A DNA stretch of 64,000 bases from the NCBI RefSeq assembly GCF_003337375.1, contig NZ_QPJD01000013.1, positions 165,148-229,147 on the forward strand, in the 5' to 3' direction. The notes below the pieces were generated by a model. The model had not been told where the DNA came from and ran no database searches. It worked only from the letters and a program-made list of their open reading frames with translations. Positions 17,013 through 25,020 of this stretch are shown here, piece after piece. The number at the start of each line of letters is the position of its first letter. Within the stretch, counting starts at the first letter, position 1. The translations under genes and the position numbers were made by a program. The stretch is from Paenibacillus prosopidis (GTDB lineage Bacteria; Bacillota; Bacilli; Paenibacillales; Paenibacillaceae).

Positions 17013-18323
17013 ATGGCTTGGTCCTTTCCGAAATTGGGCTGGAACGAGAGCGGAAGAGGGATGGGTAGCGGCATGCTTGACGACCGGTTAATCTCCTCGG
17101 CTCAGCTTTATGGGACTCCATTTTACGTTTACGACGCCGATGTTATTCAGCGTCAGTATGACCTGTTGCGCGCGGTGCTGCCGAATCAAGTCGGCATCCT
17201 CTATTCAGTCAAGGCGAATCCGCTGATGGGCATTTGCCAACTGCTTAGAAGTTGGGGAGCTGGCTGCGAAGTAGCTTCGGAAGGAGAACTGCTGATCGCG
17301 CTGGAAACGGGATTCCAGCCGGATTCGATCGCGTTTGCCGGTCCAGGTAAAACGGATGCGGAGCTTCGAGCAGCGATTGGCCGCAAGATTGGTTGCATTC
17401 ACGTAGAAAGTGTGGATGAAGCGATTCTGATCGATCGTCTCGCGGCGAAGTTAGGCTGCGTTCCTCGCGTCGCTCTCCGCGTCAATCCGGATTTATCCGC
17501 CGGTCGAGCCGGCTTAAGAATGTCGGGTGTCGCCTCTCCTTTCGGAATCGACGGTACGATGTTGGATGAGGCGATTCGCACAGTACTTGATTTACGATCT
17601 GTGGAATTGGTAGGGTTTCACGTTTATGTCGGTTCGCAGTTTCTGAATGCAGAGGACATTGCCGGCACTTTTCGCCATTCGATCAGGCTGGCCTGCGATA
17701 CGGCGGAAAAGCACAACTTCCCATTACTTCACTTGGATCTAGGCGGAGGTTTCGGCGTTCCTTATTTTCCTCAGGAGTCAGAGCTCAATCTGGAGCTGCT
17801 GCGTTCGCTGCTGGCTGACATTTGGGCGGAGTTTACACCGAGGCTGAACGTTACTCGTGTACTTGTCGAGAGTGGCCGGTTCCTGCTAGCGGAATCCGGC
17901 GTATACGTGACGAAAGTGCTCTATCGGAAAACGAGTAAAGGGAACGTATTTCTCGTTTGCGACGGAGGATCGCATCACCATGCCAATTCCGCGTTCCTCG
18001 GTCGTGCCGTTCGAGGCAATTTTCCGCTACGGATCGCTGGAAAGACAGCCGACGAGGCCCAGGTTGAGGAAGTCACGGTAAGTGGCAGGCTCTGCACGCC
18101 AACCGACTGTCTCGGACAAGGGATCTTTCTTCCTCGGGCGGAGCCTGGCGATTTGGTCGTTGTGGAGAAGTCAGGCGCCTACGGGCTGACCAACAGCCCA
18201 ATCGGTTTTCTAAGCCACCCGATGCCTGCGGAATGGCTCTATTGGCAAGGCAAACTATGGCCGCTTCGAGAAGCCGGCAGGCCTTCCGACGCGATGCGCG
18301 GCCAAAACAAATTGAGGCTGTAA
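17013..18323 (+). CDS. PLP-dependent decarboxylase, DAP/ornithine decarboxylase fold (BtrK-like)
   Basis: This protein of up to 436 residues has ILYSVKANP (PLP lysine at 67), EVASEGEL, FHVYVGSQ, LDLGGGFGVPYF, VLVESGRFL, and the C-terminal CTPTDCLGQ and EKSGAYGLTNSPIGFLSHPMPAEWL. All landmarks of fold-type III decarboxylases are present. The second half matches the BtrK type, which decarboxylates a glutamyl group while it is bound to the carrier protein; this is more likely than lysine biosynthesis in this cluster. The start is not certain: ATG 17013 has only a weak ribosome binding site, and ATG 17061 or 17073 are alternatives that keep the whole barrel. Confidence 0.85.
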   Translation: MAWSFPKLGWNESGRGMGSGMLDDRLISSAQLYGTPFYVYDADVIQRQYDLLRAVLPNQVGILYSVKANPLMGICQLLRSWGAGCEVASEGELLIALETGFQPDSIAFAGPGKTDAELRAAIGRKIGCIHVESVDEAILIDRLAAKLGCVPRVALRVNPDLSAGRAGLRMSGVASPFGIDGTMLDEAIRTVLDLRSVELVGFHVYVGSQFLNAEDIAGTFRHSIRLACDTAEKHNFPLLHLDLGGGFGVPYFPQESELNLELLRSLLADIWAEFTPRLNVTRVLVESGRFLLAESGVYVTKVLYRKTSKGNVFLVCDGGSHHHANSAFLGRAVRGNFPLRIAGKTADEAQVEEVTVSGRLCTPTDCLGQGIFLPRAEPGDLVVVEKSGAYGLTNSPIGFLSHPMPAEWLYWQGKLWPLREAGRPSDAMRGQNKLRL

Positions 18324-18335
18324 AGGAGGGACTGC

Positions 18336-19748
18336 ATGACCAAAACAGCTAATAACCTGGCTGAAGAAGTTGGATCATCTTTTTCCTTCACTGAATGGAT
18401 GACGACCCATCGACATGAGGGTACGATCATCTGGCTGTTTAATATCGGGGCTGAGGAAGTTTGGCACGCGCAACCGACCGGCGTTGCGGATCCGGCTGAA
18501 AACCGGATCGTAAACAGGATGGAGGATATGGTTTGGCTGCTGTCCCGGGAGCAAGACGTCCTGATTATGAGGGCCGAACCCTCGAGGCTGTGGCAAGACT
18601 ACATGCGAAGCTTGGGATTTCCTGGCCCGCGGGTTCTCTTTCCATCCGGCGCCGCAGAGGACGAGGACACGCCGATTTCGGAGCTCGTGCTACGGGACGC
18701 AGCACTGCTCGAACGGTTGTCACGAATCGGCACGGCCGCCAATGACACGGTCTTCGTTCCTTACGCGGTGACCAATCGGGAACAGATGATCGCCGCCGCC
18801 AGCGGTTTACGACTTATCGGCGGCCCCGCCGAGGCAAGCGCCGTGATCAACGACAAAGTCCATAGCCGAGAATTGGCGGCTCGGCTAGGCTTACGGGTAA
18901 CGAGCGGCCGGATATGCAGCAGCGCGGACGAAATGATGGAAGCATATTACGCGTTACGGTTTGAAGGGTACCGCAAAGTCGTACTCAAGCAGCCGTACAA
19001 TGCCTCCGGCAAAGGGATGTTCGTAGCGGACAGCGAAGACCGCTTCTCGGCATGGGTACGAAGGATGGAGAGAATGGCGAAGCGGTCCGGAGAGACTCGC
19101 TGGCTCGTGGAAGGATGGTTGGAACCGCGGGAGGATTGGAATGCCCAATTGTGGATCGGCCCGTCTGGCGAGACCGAATTATTCTCCGTTACGCGTCAAC
19201 TTGTTAACGGTACCGTGTATAACGGCTCGGAGTTCGCAACAGCAGCCGACGAGGCGGAGTTGGTCGGATATCACTCGTCGATCCTTCGTGTAGGCCAAGA
19301 ACTGGCCCGCTTGGGATATGTCGGCGTAGCGGGGATCGACTCAATCCGGACTGAATTCGGTGGTTGGATTCCTGTCGTGGAAATCAACGGACGCTTCACG
19401 TTGTCGACGTATATCTCATTCTTGTCATACCGCTTTCCTAACCGATTCTTGCGTACTCGTTACCGGCGCCTTCCGGCAGACGGAACACCGGGGTTCGACG
19501 AACTACTAGACCTTCTACGACGGGAACATCTTCTCTATGAGAGGGAAACGGGGGAAGGCATCATTGTCTATGTGTCGGGAACGTTACCGCCGGCCGCGAC
19601 CACCAGAGCGCCCGGCCGTCTATTCACGATCTCCGTCGCCTCAACAAGGGAGAGGGCACTTGGGCTAGAGAACCGGCTTGAAGCCGTTCTCGCATGCTTT
19701 CGTAACGAAGCAATCAGCTGCACATCGTCCTATGATCCCGAATGTTAA
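18336..19748 (+). CDS. ATP-grasp ligase 2, probable aminoacyl-carrier-protein ligase (BtrJ-like)
   Basis: A strong AAAGGAGGG (18321-18329) precedes ATG 18336; the protein has 470 residues. ATP-grasp features are VVLKQPYNASGKGMF (lysine and glycine loop), WLVEGWLEP, and VVEINGRFTLS with the metal-binding E-x-N. The N-terminal region includes LLSREQDVLIMRAEPS and LRLIGGPAEASAVINDKVHS, as in amino-acid ligases of this type. It is followed 22 bp later by a second carrier protein, so the second half of the cluster repeats the carrier/ligase/acyltransferase arrangement. It is not a close copy of the gene at 6869, and the base composition is clearly richer in GC. Confidence 0.75.
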   Translation: MTKTANNLAEEVGSSFSFTEWMTTHRHEGTIIWLFNIGAEEVWHAQPTGVADPAENRIVNRMEDMVWLLSREQDVLIMRAEPSRLWQDYMRSLGFPGPRVLFPSGAAEDEDTPISELVLRDAALLERLSRIGTAANDTVFVPYAVTNREQMIAAASGLRLIGGPAEASAVINDKVHSRELAARLGLRVTSGRICSSADEMMEAYYALRFEGYRKVVLKQPYNASGKGMFVADSEDRFSAWVRRMERMAKRSGETRWLVEGWLEPREDWNAQLWIGPSGETELFSVTRQLVNGTVYNGSEFATAADEAELVGYHSSILRVGQELARLGYVGVAGIDSIRTEFGGWIPVVEINGRFTLSTYISFLSYRFPNRFLRTRYRRLPADGTPGFDELLDLLRREHLLYERETGEGIIVYVSGTLPPAATTRAPGRLFTISVASTRERALGLENRLEAVLACFRNEAISCTSSYDPEC

Positions 19749-19770
19749 TGATGAAAAAGGGGGACTCAAA

Positions 19771-20040
19771 TTGAACCTGCAAACTCAAATCGTAACGATG
19801 GTGGCGGAAGTATTGAAGCTCGATAGCGGGCAGGCGCAAGACCTTCATAAGGATACGGACCTCATATCCTACGATCTGAACTCACTCTCAGCTGTCGAAT
19901 TGATCGTACGGCTGGAGCAGCATTTCGGCATAGAGGTCGATGACGAAGACCTACTGATCGACCGTCTCGCATCAATCGCCAAGCTCGAGCAGCTCGTGTT
20001 CAAATACCTAGGTACACCTGAGGGGAGTGGAGCCGGCTGA
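19771..20040 (+). CDS. Acyl carrier protein 2 (BtrI-like), TTG start
   Basis: The start is TTG 19771, seven bases after AAAAAGGGGGA (19753-19763); this gives 89 residues. The longer frame from 19678 runs inside the ligase gene and is rejected. The carrier signature is DLNSLSAVELIVRLEQ with the candidate phosphopantetheine serine at residue 38. The usual Asp before this serine is Asn here (N-S-L instead of D-S-L), which may affect recognition by the phosphopantetheinyl transferase. Overall length and the acidic helix EQHFGIEVDDEDL support a working carrier. Its stop overlaps the next start (TGATG). Confidence 0.85.
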   Translation: MNLQTQIVTMVAEVLKLDSGQAQDLHKDTDLISYDLNSLSAVELIVRLEQHFGIEVDDEDLLIDRLASIAKLEQLVFKYLGTPEGSGAG

Positions 20041-21005
20041 TGCTTAAGCAAGCCGAACACTGTCTGTACGCTTGCGCAGCTTATTCCTTGCATGCGAATG
20101 GCTGCTGTCTAAGCGAGGCGCAGATATATTTCCGCGCTGACGGTCCGCTCGTCGAATACGCGTCAGACTCGGGTGTGCTTTACCCTCCAGCGTTGGATCG
20201 GATGGCTGCAAGTTGGCGAAGCAGGCTTCCGGTCTCGGTGCACCTGCAGCCGTTAACCGGGGAGATTCTCAAGACAGTCGTCGCGCGCGCCGAATCGGGG
20301 GCGCATACGCTACTGATCGTCGACAGCCGATCGCTCTCTTACAAGCCCTTCTACATAGCTGGTGAAAGCCGCGACCATACTGTCGTTCTGCTCGGTTTGG
20401 ATCGCAGCCGCGGCGTTGCCCGGGTCGCGGATTTATTCCTGTTGGAGCCGACCGGTGCGGTATGCGGTTATGAGGGAGAGACCGATTGGGGTCCTCTGTC
20501 GGAAGGAGTACGCCACGCACTATGGTTCGGGGATACGGAGACGAACGTCATACTTGGAGAGAAGGATATAAGGGCGGAAGAGGACATGACCGGCGGACTG
20601 AGGCGATTTTTCGAGAGCGAGTCCACTCCCGGAACCGGCTTGAGTGCTTATCGTCAATGGTTGGAGTCGCTTGCCTTGCGGGCAGACTCGTGCGCAAATG
20701 ATTCGGATCTTCCTGTACTGTGCCAACAAGCTCATTACCGACTTCGAATTGGAAGTATATATCATTTGCTTCAATACACGAAATCATCTTTGGGTCCCCG
20801 GAAACTTACGCGCTACGAACAGCCTTTGTTGCAGATCCAGCTCGATTGGAAGAGAACGGGCGCCACCATTTTCAAAGCGGGAGTCAAAAAGGACAAAAAG
20901 GCGCTCCGCTTTGCAGCCGAGACGGCGGTCGGCCGTTTGGAAGCGCTGCGCGGTCTGCTTGTGGAAATCGCGGAAGCATGCACAACAAGTAGAGGCTCTT
21001 CATAA
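20040..21005 (+). CDS. BtrH-like protein 2, putative acyl-ACP acyltransferase
   Basis: The 321-residue protein is translationally coupled to the carrier gene (ATG 20040 inside TGATG). The N-terminus reads CLYACAAYSLHANGCCLSEA then QIYFRADG, matching the layout of the BtrH N-terminal domain (Cys, then a helix, then LSE plus an F-x-x-G-type turn). HTLLIVDSRSL and RDHTVVLLGLDRSRG probably supply the His/Asp part of the site. The C-terminal third is helical and unassigned. It is diverged from the protein at 15970, so two separate acyl transfers, or one transfer plus one editing or condensing step, are both possible. It is the last gene of the cluster. Confidence 0.5.
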   Translation: MLKQAEHCLYACAAYSLHANGCCLSEAQIYFRADGPLVEYASDSGVLYPPALDRMAASWRSRLPVSVHLQPLTGEILKTVVARAESGAHTLLIVDSRSLSYKPFYIAGESRDHTVVLLGLDRSRGVARVADLFLLEPTGAVCGYEGETDWGPLSEGVRHALWFGDTETNVILGEKDIRAEEDMTGGLRRFFESESTPGTGLSAYRQWLESLALRADSCANDSDLPVLCQQAHYRLRIGSIYHLLQYTKSSLGPRKLTRYEQPLLQIQLDWKRTGATIFKAGVKKDKKALRFAAETAVGRLEALRGLLVEIAEACTTSRGSS

Positions 21006-21106
21006 ATGAGACTTTAAACGGCAGGTGTGGCGGATCCCCGTATCTTGCTTGGGAGTCATATAACCGATCTTGGATAGACGGTCGTAATATAGATAAATTG
21101 TAAGAG

Positions 21107-21285
21107 GGCTGTCCCAAAAATAGCTCTGCACTTGACGAGACAGCTCGCCTGATGGAAATACAACGAAAATAAAGAAATGGCGATGCTTGGGAGGTTATCC
21201 CTGCACCGCCATTTCTGCTTTTTGGTCTATTGGTTCCTTCTTGAGCAAATTGTGGGCGAGCGAAAGTCACCCGACCTCAAGGCTA
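21107..21285. mobile_element. Probable insertion-sequence end (no transposase left) with hairpin
   Basis: The 370-bp gap between the cluster and the AraC gene contains GGGCTGTCCCAAAAA at about 21107, of a kind commonly seen at insertion-sequence tips in this genus. A strong inverted repeat follows: AGAAATGGCG (21174-21183) pairs with CGCCATTTCT (21211-21220), followed by GCTTTTT. The hairpin may act as the terminator of the biosynthetic cluster. Minus-strand translation gives a short open frame that I recognise as noise typical of transposase 3' ends, not a gene. The element identity is inferred from memory of such ends. Confidence 0.4.
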
Positions 21286-21375
21286 TACAGGTGCGCTGAT
21301 TTCAACGAGATTAGATTATCAAAGCCTATGGTTTTAGAAGTACACATGCCATTAAATATTAAGGAGAATTTGCTT

Positions 21376-22275
21376 CTATTTGGTCAATCTGCGGAAGGCA
21401 GTCGGCGACATATTCATCCAGCGCTTGAACTGCTTGCTGAACTGTGAAACGTCTTGGTAGCCGAGCTGATAGGCGATGGCTTCTACTGTCAGCTCGGAAT
21501 CGATTAGCAGCAGCTTTGCTTGCCTGACGATGAGTCCCGTCAAATATTGCCGCGGCGACATGCCGTAGACACGCTGGAATACACGCTTGCAGTAAGTGGA
21601 GCTGTAACCGAGCCGGGCAGCCAGCTTCTCGACGCCGATCCGTTCTTCAGACATCCGTTCAGCAGCGGAGGAGCCGCGCAGCTCGCGCTCGATCGTTGAA
21701 GCAAGCGAAACTTCATTCTCGGTTGCATCTTTTCCTGTCAGCTCGCCCGATCCTTCTTCTATTGTCCAGCGGGAAAGGGCGGAAAGCATCAGGAAGGTGT
21801 CGCTGAGAAATGCCAGCTTGTCTCTTTGCAAGCTGGTTTCGGCGTAAGGGAGCGTCATAATCAATCGTCGCAAAGCATCATGGATCGCGGCAGAAGAAGG
21901 GTCGCCTGCTGAAAGCAGAGTCGTCTGCATCCCCATGAGACTTCTGCGCAATGTCAGATCATCAATGTCGAAATGAAGGCAAAAGTAAGTCATTGTTTCT
22001 TTGCCGGCAGAGCCCTCGCTGCGATGTGTAACGCTGGGCGGGATAAATAAAATATCCCCTGCTTGCTGCACGAAGGACGAGTTCTCGGCAATGAGCGTCT
22101 GCTCTCCCTCAAGCACCATGTTGAGCTCGAACATGGGATGATGATGCTCGGGATAGCTCCACTGCCCGTTAACGGTTCGCTTATGCGCCGCTACGATTTG
22201 AAAGGAAAACTGCAGATCAGGCGTCACCAGCTCTTGGATGCTGTTTTCGTCGCCGAAGGGAAGTTGGTTTCTCAT
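21376..22275 (-). CDS. AraC-family regulator, divergent from the GH52 beta-xylosidase
   Basis: The start is ATG 22275 on the minus strand, 8 bases after GCGAGGA, giving 299 residues; the longer frame to 22443 crosses into the promoter of the opposite gene and is rejected. Residues 1-130 form a cupin sensor (HHHPMFELNMVLEGEQ; AGDILFIPPSVTHR). The C-terminal 100 residues carry two HTH motifs (GVEKLAARLGYSSTYCKRVF; TVEAIAYQLGYQDVSQFSKQF; MSPTAFRRL). The 160-bp divergent region shared with the GH52 gene makes that gene the likely target, probably in response to a xylo-oligosaccharide. Confidence 0.85.
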   Translation of the reverse strand: MRNQLPFGDENSIQELVTPDLQFSFQIVAAHKRTVNGQWSYPEHHHPMFELNMVLEGEQTLIAENSSFVQQAGDILFIPPSVTHRSEGSAGKETMTYFCLHFDIDDLTLRRSLMGMQTTLLSAGDPSSAAIHDALRRLIMTLPYAETSLQRDKLAFLSDTFLMLSALSRWTIEEGSGELTGKDATENEVSLASTIERELRGSSAAERMSEERIGVEKLAARLGYSSTYCKRVFQRVYGMSPRQYLTGLIVRQAKLLLIDSELTVEAIAYQLGYQDVSQFSKQFKRWMNMSPTAFRRLTK

Positions 22276-22435
22276 TGCATATTCCTCGCTAGATAGGTTG
22301 GTTCCAGTATAGCATACAGCGATTGTGCGAGTTGGTGCCGATTTGTACAAATATAGGTCTGTTATGACCCTGTTGGGGCGGTAGGATCGATCGTAAGATG
22401 AAAGGAGACGTAATGCAAAAAGGAGATGAAGTACG

Positions 22436-24556
22436 TTGGCCAATAATCTATTCTTTAATGCCCATCACTCGCCTATCGGCGCTTTCGCAAGCTTTACGCT
22501 TGGCTTCCCCGGCGCATCAGGGGGCTTTGATATCGAGCTTGCTAAACCGCCTAAGGAAAACATATTTATCGGGCTTGAACGTTTGGATGGAACCGGTTAT
22601 GATACGTTGCCGTTCCATGACGTTCAAGATGAGGAGGAGAGCAAGCGCTACGATATCGAGAATCCGGATCCGAATCCGGACAAGCCGAGGCTGCTTCATC
22701 CGCTGCCGCAGCAGGATATTCGGCGCGAGTTTGGCTTGACGACGGATACATGGCAGGCAGGCGACCTCTCTTTCCGAATCATAACGCAAGTGCGTTCCGT
22801 GCCCGATCCAACTGTTGCCCTAGAGGAAGAGCTTATGGATACGCTTCTTCCGGCTGTCTTTGCGGAACTGACTGTCGATAATTCGCGCTCAGATAAGAAA
22901 CGCCGAGCTTTCTTTGGTTTTCAAGGCAATGACCCTTACAGCGCTATGCGGCGCGTGGATGCCACTTGCGGCAGCGCAGGCATTGGACAAGGAAGGCATC
23001 TTGCGATTGTAACGGATGAAAAGTCGGTTTCTTCTGCGCAGCATTTCAGCATGGAGGATATATTGAATGCGTCGCTGAAGGAGAATTGGACCTTTGGTCT
23101 CGGGCCAGTGGGCGCGCTTATTATGGATACAGAGCCGGGGGAAATTAAAACGTACCGTTTCGCGGTTTGTTTTTATCGCGGAGGATACGTAACGACAGGA
23201 ATCGATGCTTCTTACTACTACACGCGCTACTTTGCGAATGTTGAGGCCGTTTCGGCGTATGCGCTGACTCACTTTGACAGACTGGCGGCTGAAGCCGTTC
23301 AAGCGAGCGCGCTGACGGAGCGGGAACAGCTATCGGACGATCAGACCTTTATGCTCAATCATTCCATCCGCAGCTACTATGGCTCCACGCAGCTACTTGA
23401 TTTTGAAGGGCAGCCGTTCTGGATCGTCAACGAAGGCGAGTACCGGATGATGAATACGTTCGACTTGACAGTGGACCAGCTTTTCTTCGAATTGAAGATG
23501 AATCCATGGACGGTCAAAAATGAGCTGGATATGTTCGTGCAAAGATACAGCTATGAGGATACGATACGCAGGCCGGGGGATGCGACAGAGTATCCGGGTG
23601 GCATCAGCTTTACTCATGACATGGGCGTCGCGAATGCAATATCCCGCCCTGGCTTCTCGGCGTACGAACTTTACGGTCTCGACGGCTGCTTTTCCCATAT
23701 GACGCATGAACAGCTGGTTAATTGGGTGTTGTGCGGTTCTGCCTATTACGAGAAGACAGCGGATCGAGCGTGGCTTGATGCGAATCTGGACGTATTCGAG
23801 AAATGTTTAAACAGCATGCTGAATCGAGACGATTCAAATCCGGGAGGCCGGAACGGCATCATGGGTCTCGATAGCTCGCGAACGATGGGCGGTGCTGAGA
23901 TCACAACCTACGACAGCCTTGATGTATCGCTTGGCCAGTCGCGCAACAACATTTATTTGGCGGGTAAAAGCTGGGCGGCTTACGTGGCAATGGAGCGGAT
24001 TTTCAGCGAGAACGAACGGGATATGCTGGCAGAAATTGCAGGCTTGCAAGCGGACCGATGCGGGGCAACCATTGTTGACCATGTGACGAGCGAGGGATAT
24101 ATTCCTGCAGTCATTGGTGAAAACAACGATTCTAAAATCATACCTGCCATTGAAGGGTTGATTTTCCCATATGTAACAGGAAACCATGCTGCGCTTGATC
24201 CTAATGGTCGTTTTGGTGCTTACCTTGCGGCGCTCGATAAGCATCTAAACTATGTGCTCCAGCCGGGTATCTGCTTGTTTGAGGATGGCGGTTGGAAATT
24301 GTCCTCGACGAGCAACAACAGCTGGCTGAGCAAAATATATTTGTGCCAATTCGTTGCACGCGAGCTTATGGGCAAAACGTGGGAGGAAGTGGGCAGAGCT
24401 GCGGACGCAGCCCATGTGGCATGGCTGACGCATCCTGAACTGTCTATCTGGAGCTGGAGCGACCAAATCATTTCGGGACGCATCACAGGAAGCAAATATT
24501 ATCCGCGCGGCGTTACATCGATTCTTTGGCTGGAGGAAAGGCAAGCAAGCAAATAA
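22436..24556 (+). CDS. GH52 beta-xylosidase, TTG start
   Basis: The TTG at 22436 follows AAAAAGGAGA by about nine bases and yields MANNLFFNAHHSPIGAFASF, the conserved GH52 N-terminus. The 706-residue length equals that of the characterised Geobacillus enzymes. The nucleophile region WIVNEGEYRMMN places a Glu at residue 335, the same position as in Geobacillus XynB2. The acid/base aspartate is expected in TYDSLDVSLG (Asp 493 or 496). SFTHDMGVAN, SSTSNNSWLSKIYLCQF and WLTHPELSIWSWSDQIISG are also conserved. There is no signal peptide, so it hydrolyses imported xylo-oligosaccharides to xylose in the cytoplasm. Confidence 0.95.
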   Translation: MANNLFFNAHHSPIGAFASFTLGFPGASGGFDIELAKPPKENIFIGLERLDGTGYDTLPFHDVQDEEESKRYDIENPDPNPDKPRLLHPLPQQDIRREFGLTTDTWQAGDLSFRIITQVRSVPDPTVALEEELMDTLLPAVFAELTVDNSRSDKKRRAFFGFQGNDPYSAMRRVDATCGSAGIGQGRHLAIVTDEKSVSSAQHFSMEDILNASLKENWTFGLGPVGALIMDTEPGEIKTYRFAVCFYRGGYVTTGIDASYYYTRYFANVEAVSAYALTHFDRLAAEAVQASALTEREQLSDDQTFMLNHSIRSYYGSTQLLDFEGQPFWIVNEGEYRMMNTFDLTVDQLFFELKMNPWTVKNELDMFVQRYSYEDTIRRPGDATEYPGGISFTHDMGVANAISRPGFSAYELYGLDGCFSHMTHEQLVNWVLCGSAYYEKTADRAWLDANLDVFEKCLNSMLNRDDSNPGGRNGIMGLDSSRTMGGAEITTYDSLDVSLGQSRNNIYLAGKSWAAYVAMERIFSENERDMLAEIAGLQADRCGATIVDHVTSEGYIPAVIGENNDSKIIPAIEGLIFPYVTGNHAALDPNGRFGAYLAALDKHLNYVLQPGICLFEDGGWKLSSTSNNSWLSKIYLCQFVARELMGKTWEEVGRAADAAHVAWLTHPELSIWSWSDQIISGRITGSKYYPRGVTSILWLEERQASK

Positions 24557-24747
24557 TCGACGGTGTATTTTGCAGGATGGCAGGGCATAGCTTCGCTCAT
24601 TTATTGCAGCGCTGAGCAAGATAGAGGCATTATTGAGCATGGAGAGGCCATTTTGAATGCTCTCGGATCAGTATAACAAAGAAAAAAGGAAAAGCGGAGC
24701 TAACCTTTCTGAGCGTCATCCCGGCCAATCCCATAACATGCGCAAAA

Positions 24748-24794
24748 AACCTTCAGCACCACTATAAAGTGGAACTGAAGGTTCTTTTTTTACC
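24748..24794 (+). terminator. Rho-independent terminator after the GH52 gene
   Basis: AACCTTCAG (24748-24756) pairs with CTGAAGGTT, with an inner CCACTATAAAGTGG stem, followed by CTTTTTTTT. The 190 bp between the GH52 stop and this hairpin show no gene. Confidence 0.85.
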
Positions 24795-24891
24795 ATTTAT
24801 GACTTAATAAGCGGGAACTGAAATTCCAAAAACGGCTTTTGAGTCAGCCCCTATTTTTGTATCCATAAGAAATGAGTGTTGCATGCAAAAA

Positions 24892-24956
24892 GTCGTAAAA
24901 GCGCTATTCAAGTAGTCGTCATACTGTTAGTTATCCTGAATGTATTGAAATAAGAT
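24892..24956 (+). promoter_or_regulatory. Tandem operator plus -10 (regulon site A), upstream of GH2 operon
   Basis: Direct repeats GTCGTAAAAGCGCTA (24892-24906) and GTCGTCATACTGTTA (24915-24929) are 23 bp apart start to start. Then come 21 bp and a -10-like TAAGAT at 24951-24956. The second repeat occupies the -35 position, as for an activator that contacts RNA polymerase. Five other sites share the same geometry. The inferred regulator is the YesN-type protein at 46053. Confidence 0.8.
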
Positions 24957-25020
24957 GAGGAGAGAAACTCGGATATTTTTTGCACGAAAAAAATGCGAGT
25001 TAATTGAAGGGGGTAACAAC

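Noticed and set aside
17013..18323. Ordinary lysA (diaminopimelate decarboxylase)
   Set aside because: The fold is the same, but the C-terminal pattern and the position between BtrH-like, ATP-grasp and carrier genes fit a BtrK-type enzyme better.
5796..21005. Ribosomally made peptide (RiPP) cluster because of the two SPASM enzymes
   Set aside because: No small precursor frame with a ribosome binding site fits between the tightly packed genes, and the carrier/ligase/decarboxylase set points to carrier-bound amino acids.
20884..21270. 128-codon minus-strand open frame over the cluster end
   Set aside because: It crosses from the end of the BtrH-like gene into the insertion-sequence remnant and has no start context; not a gene.
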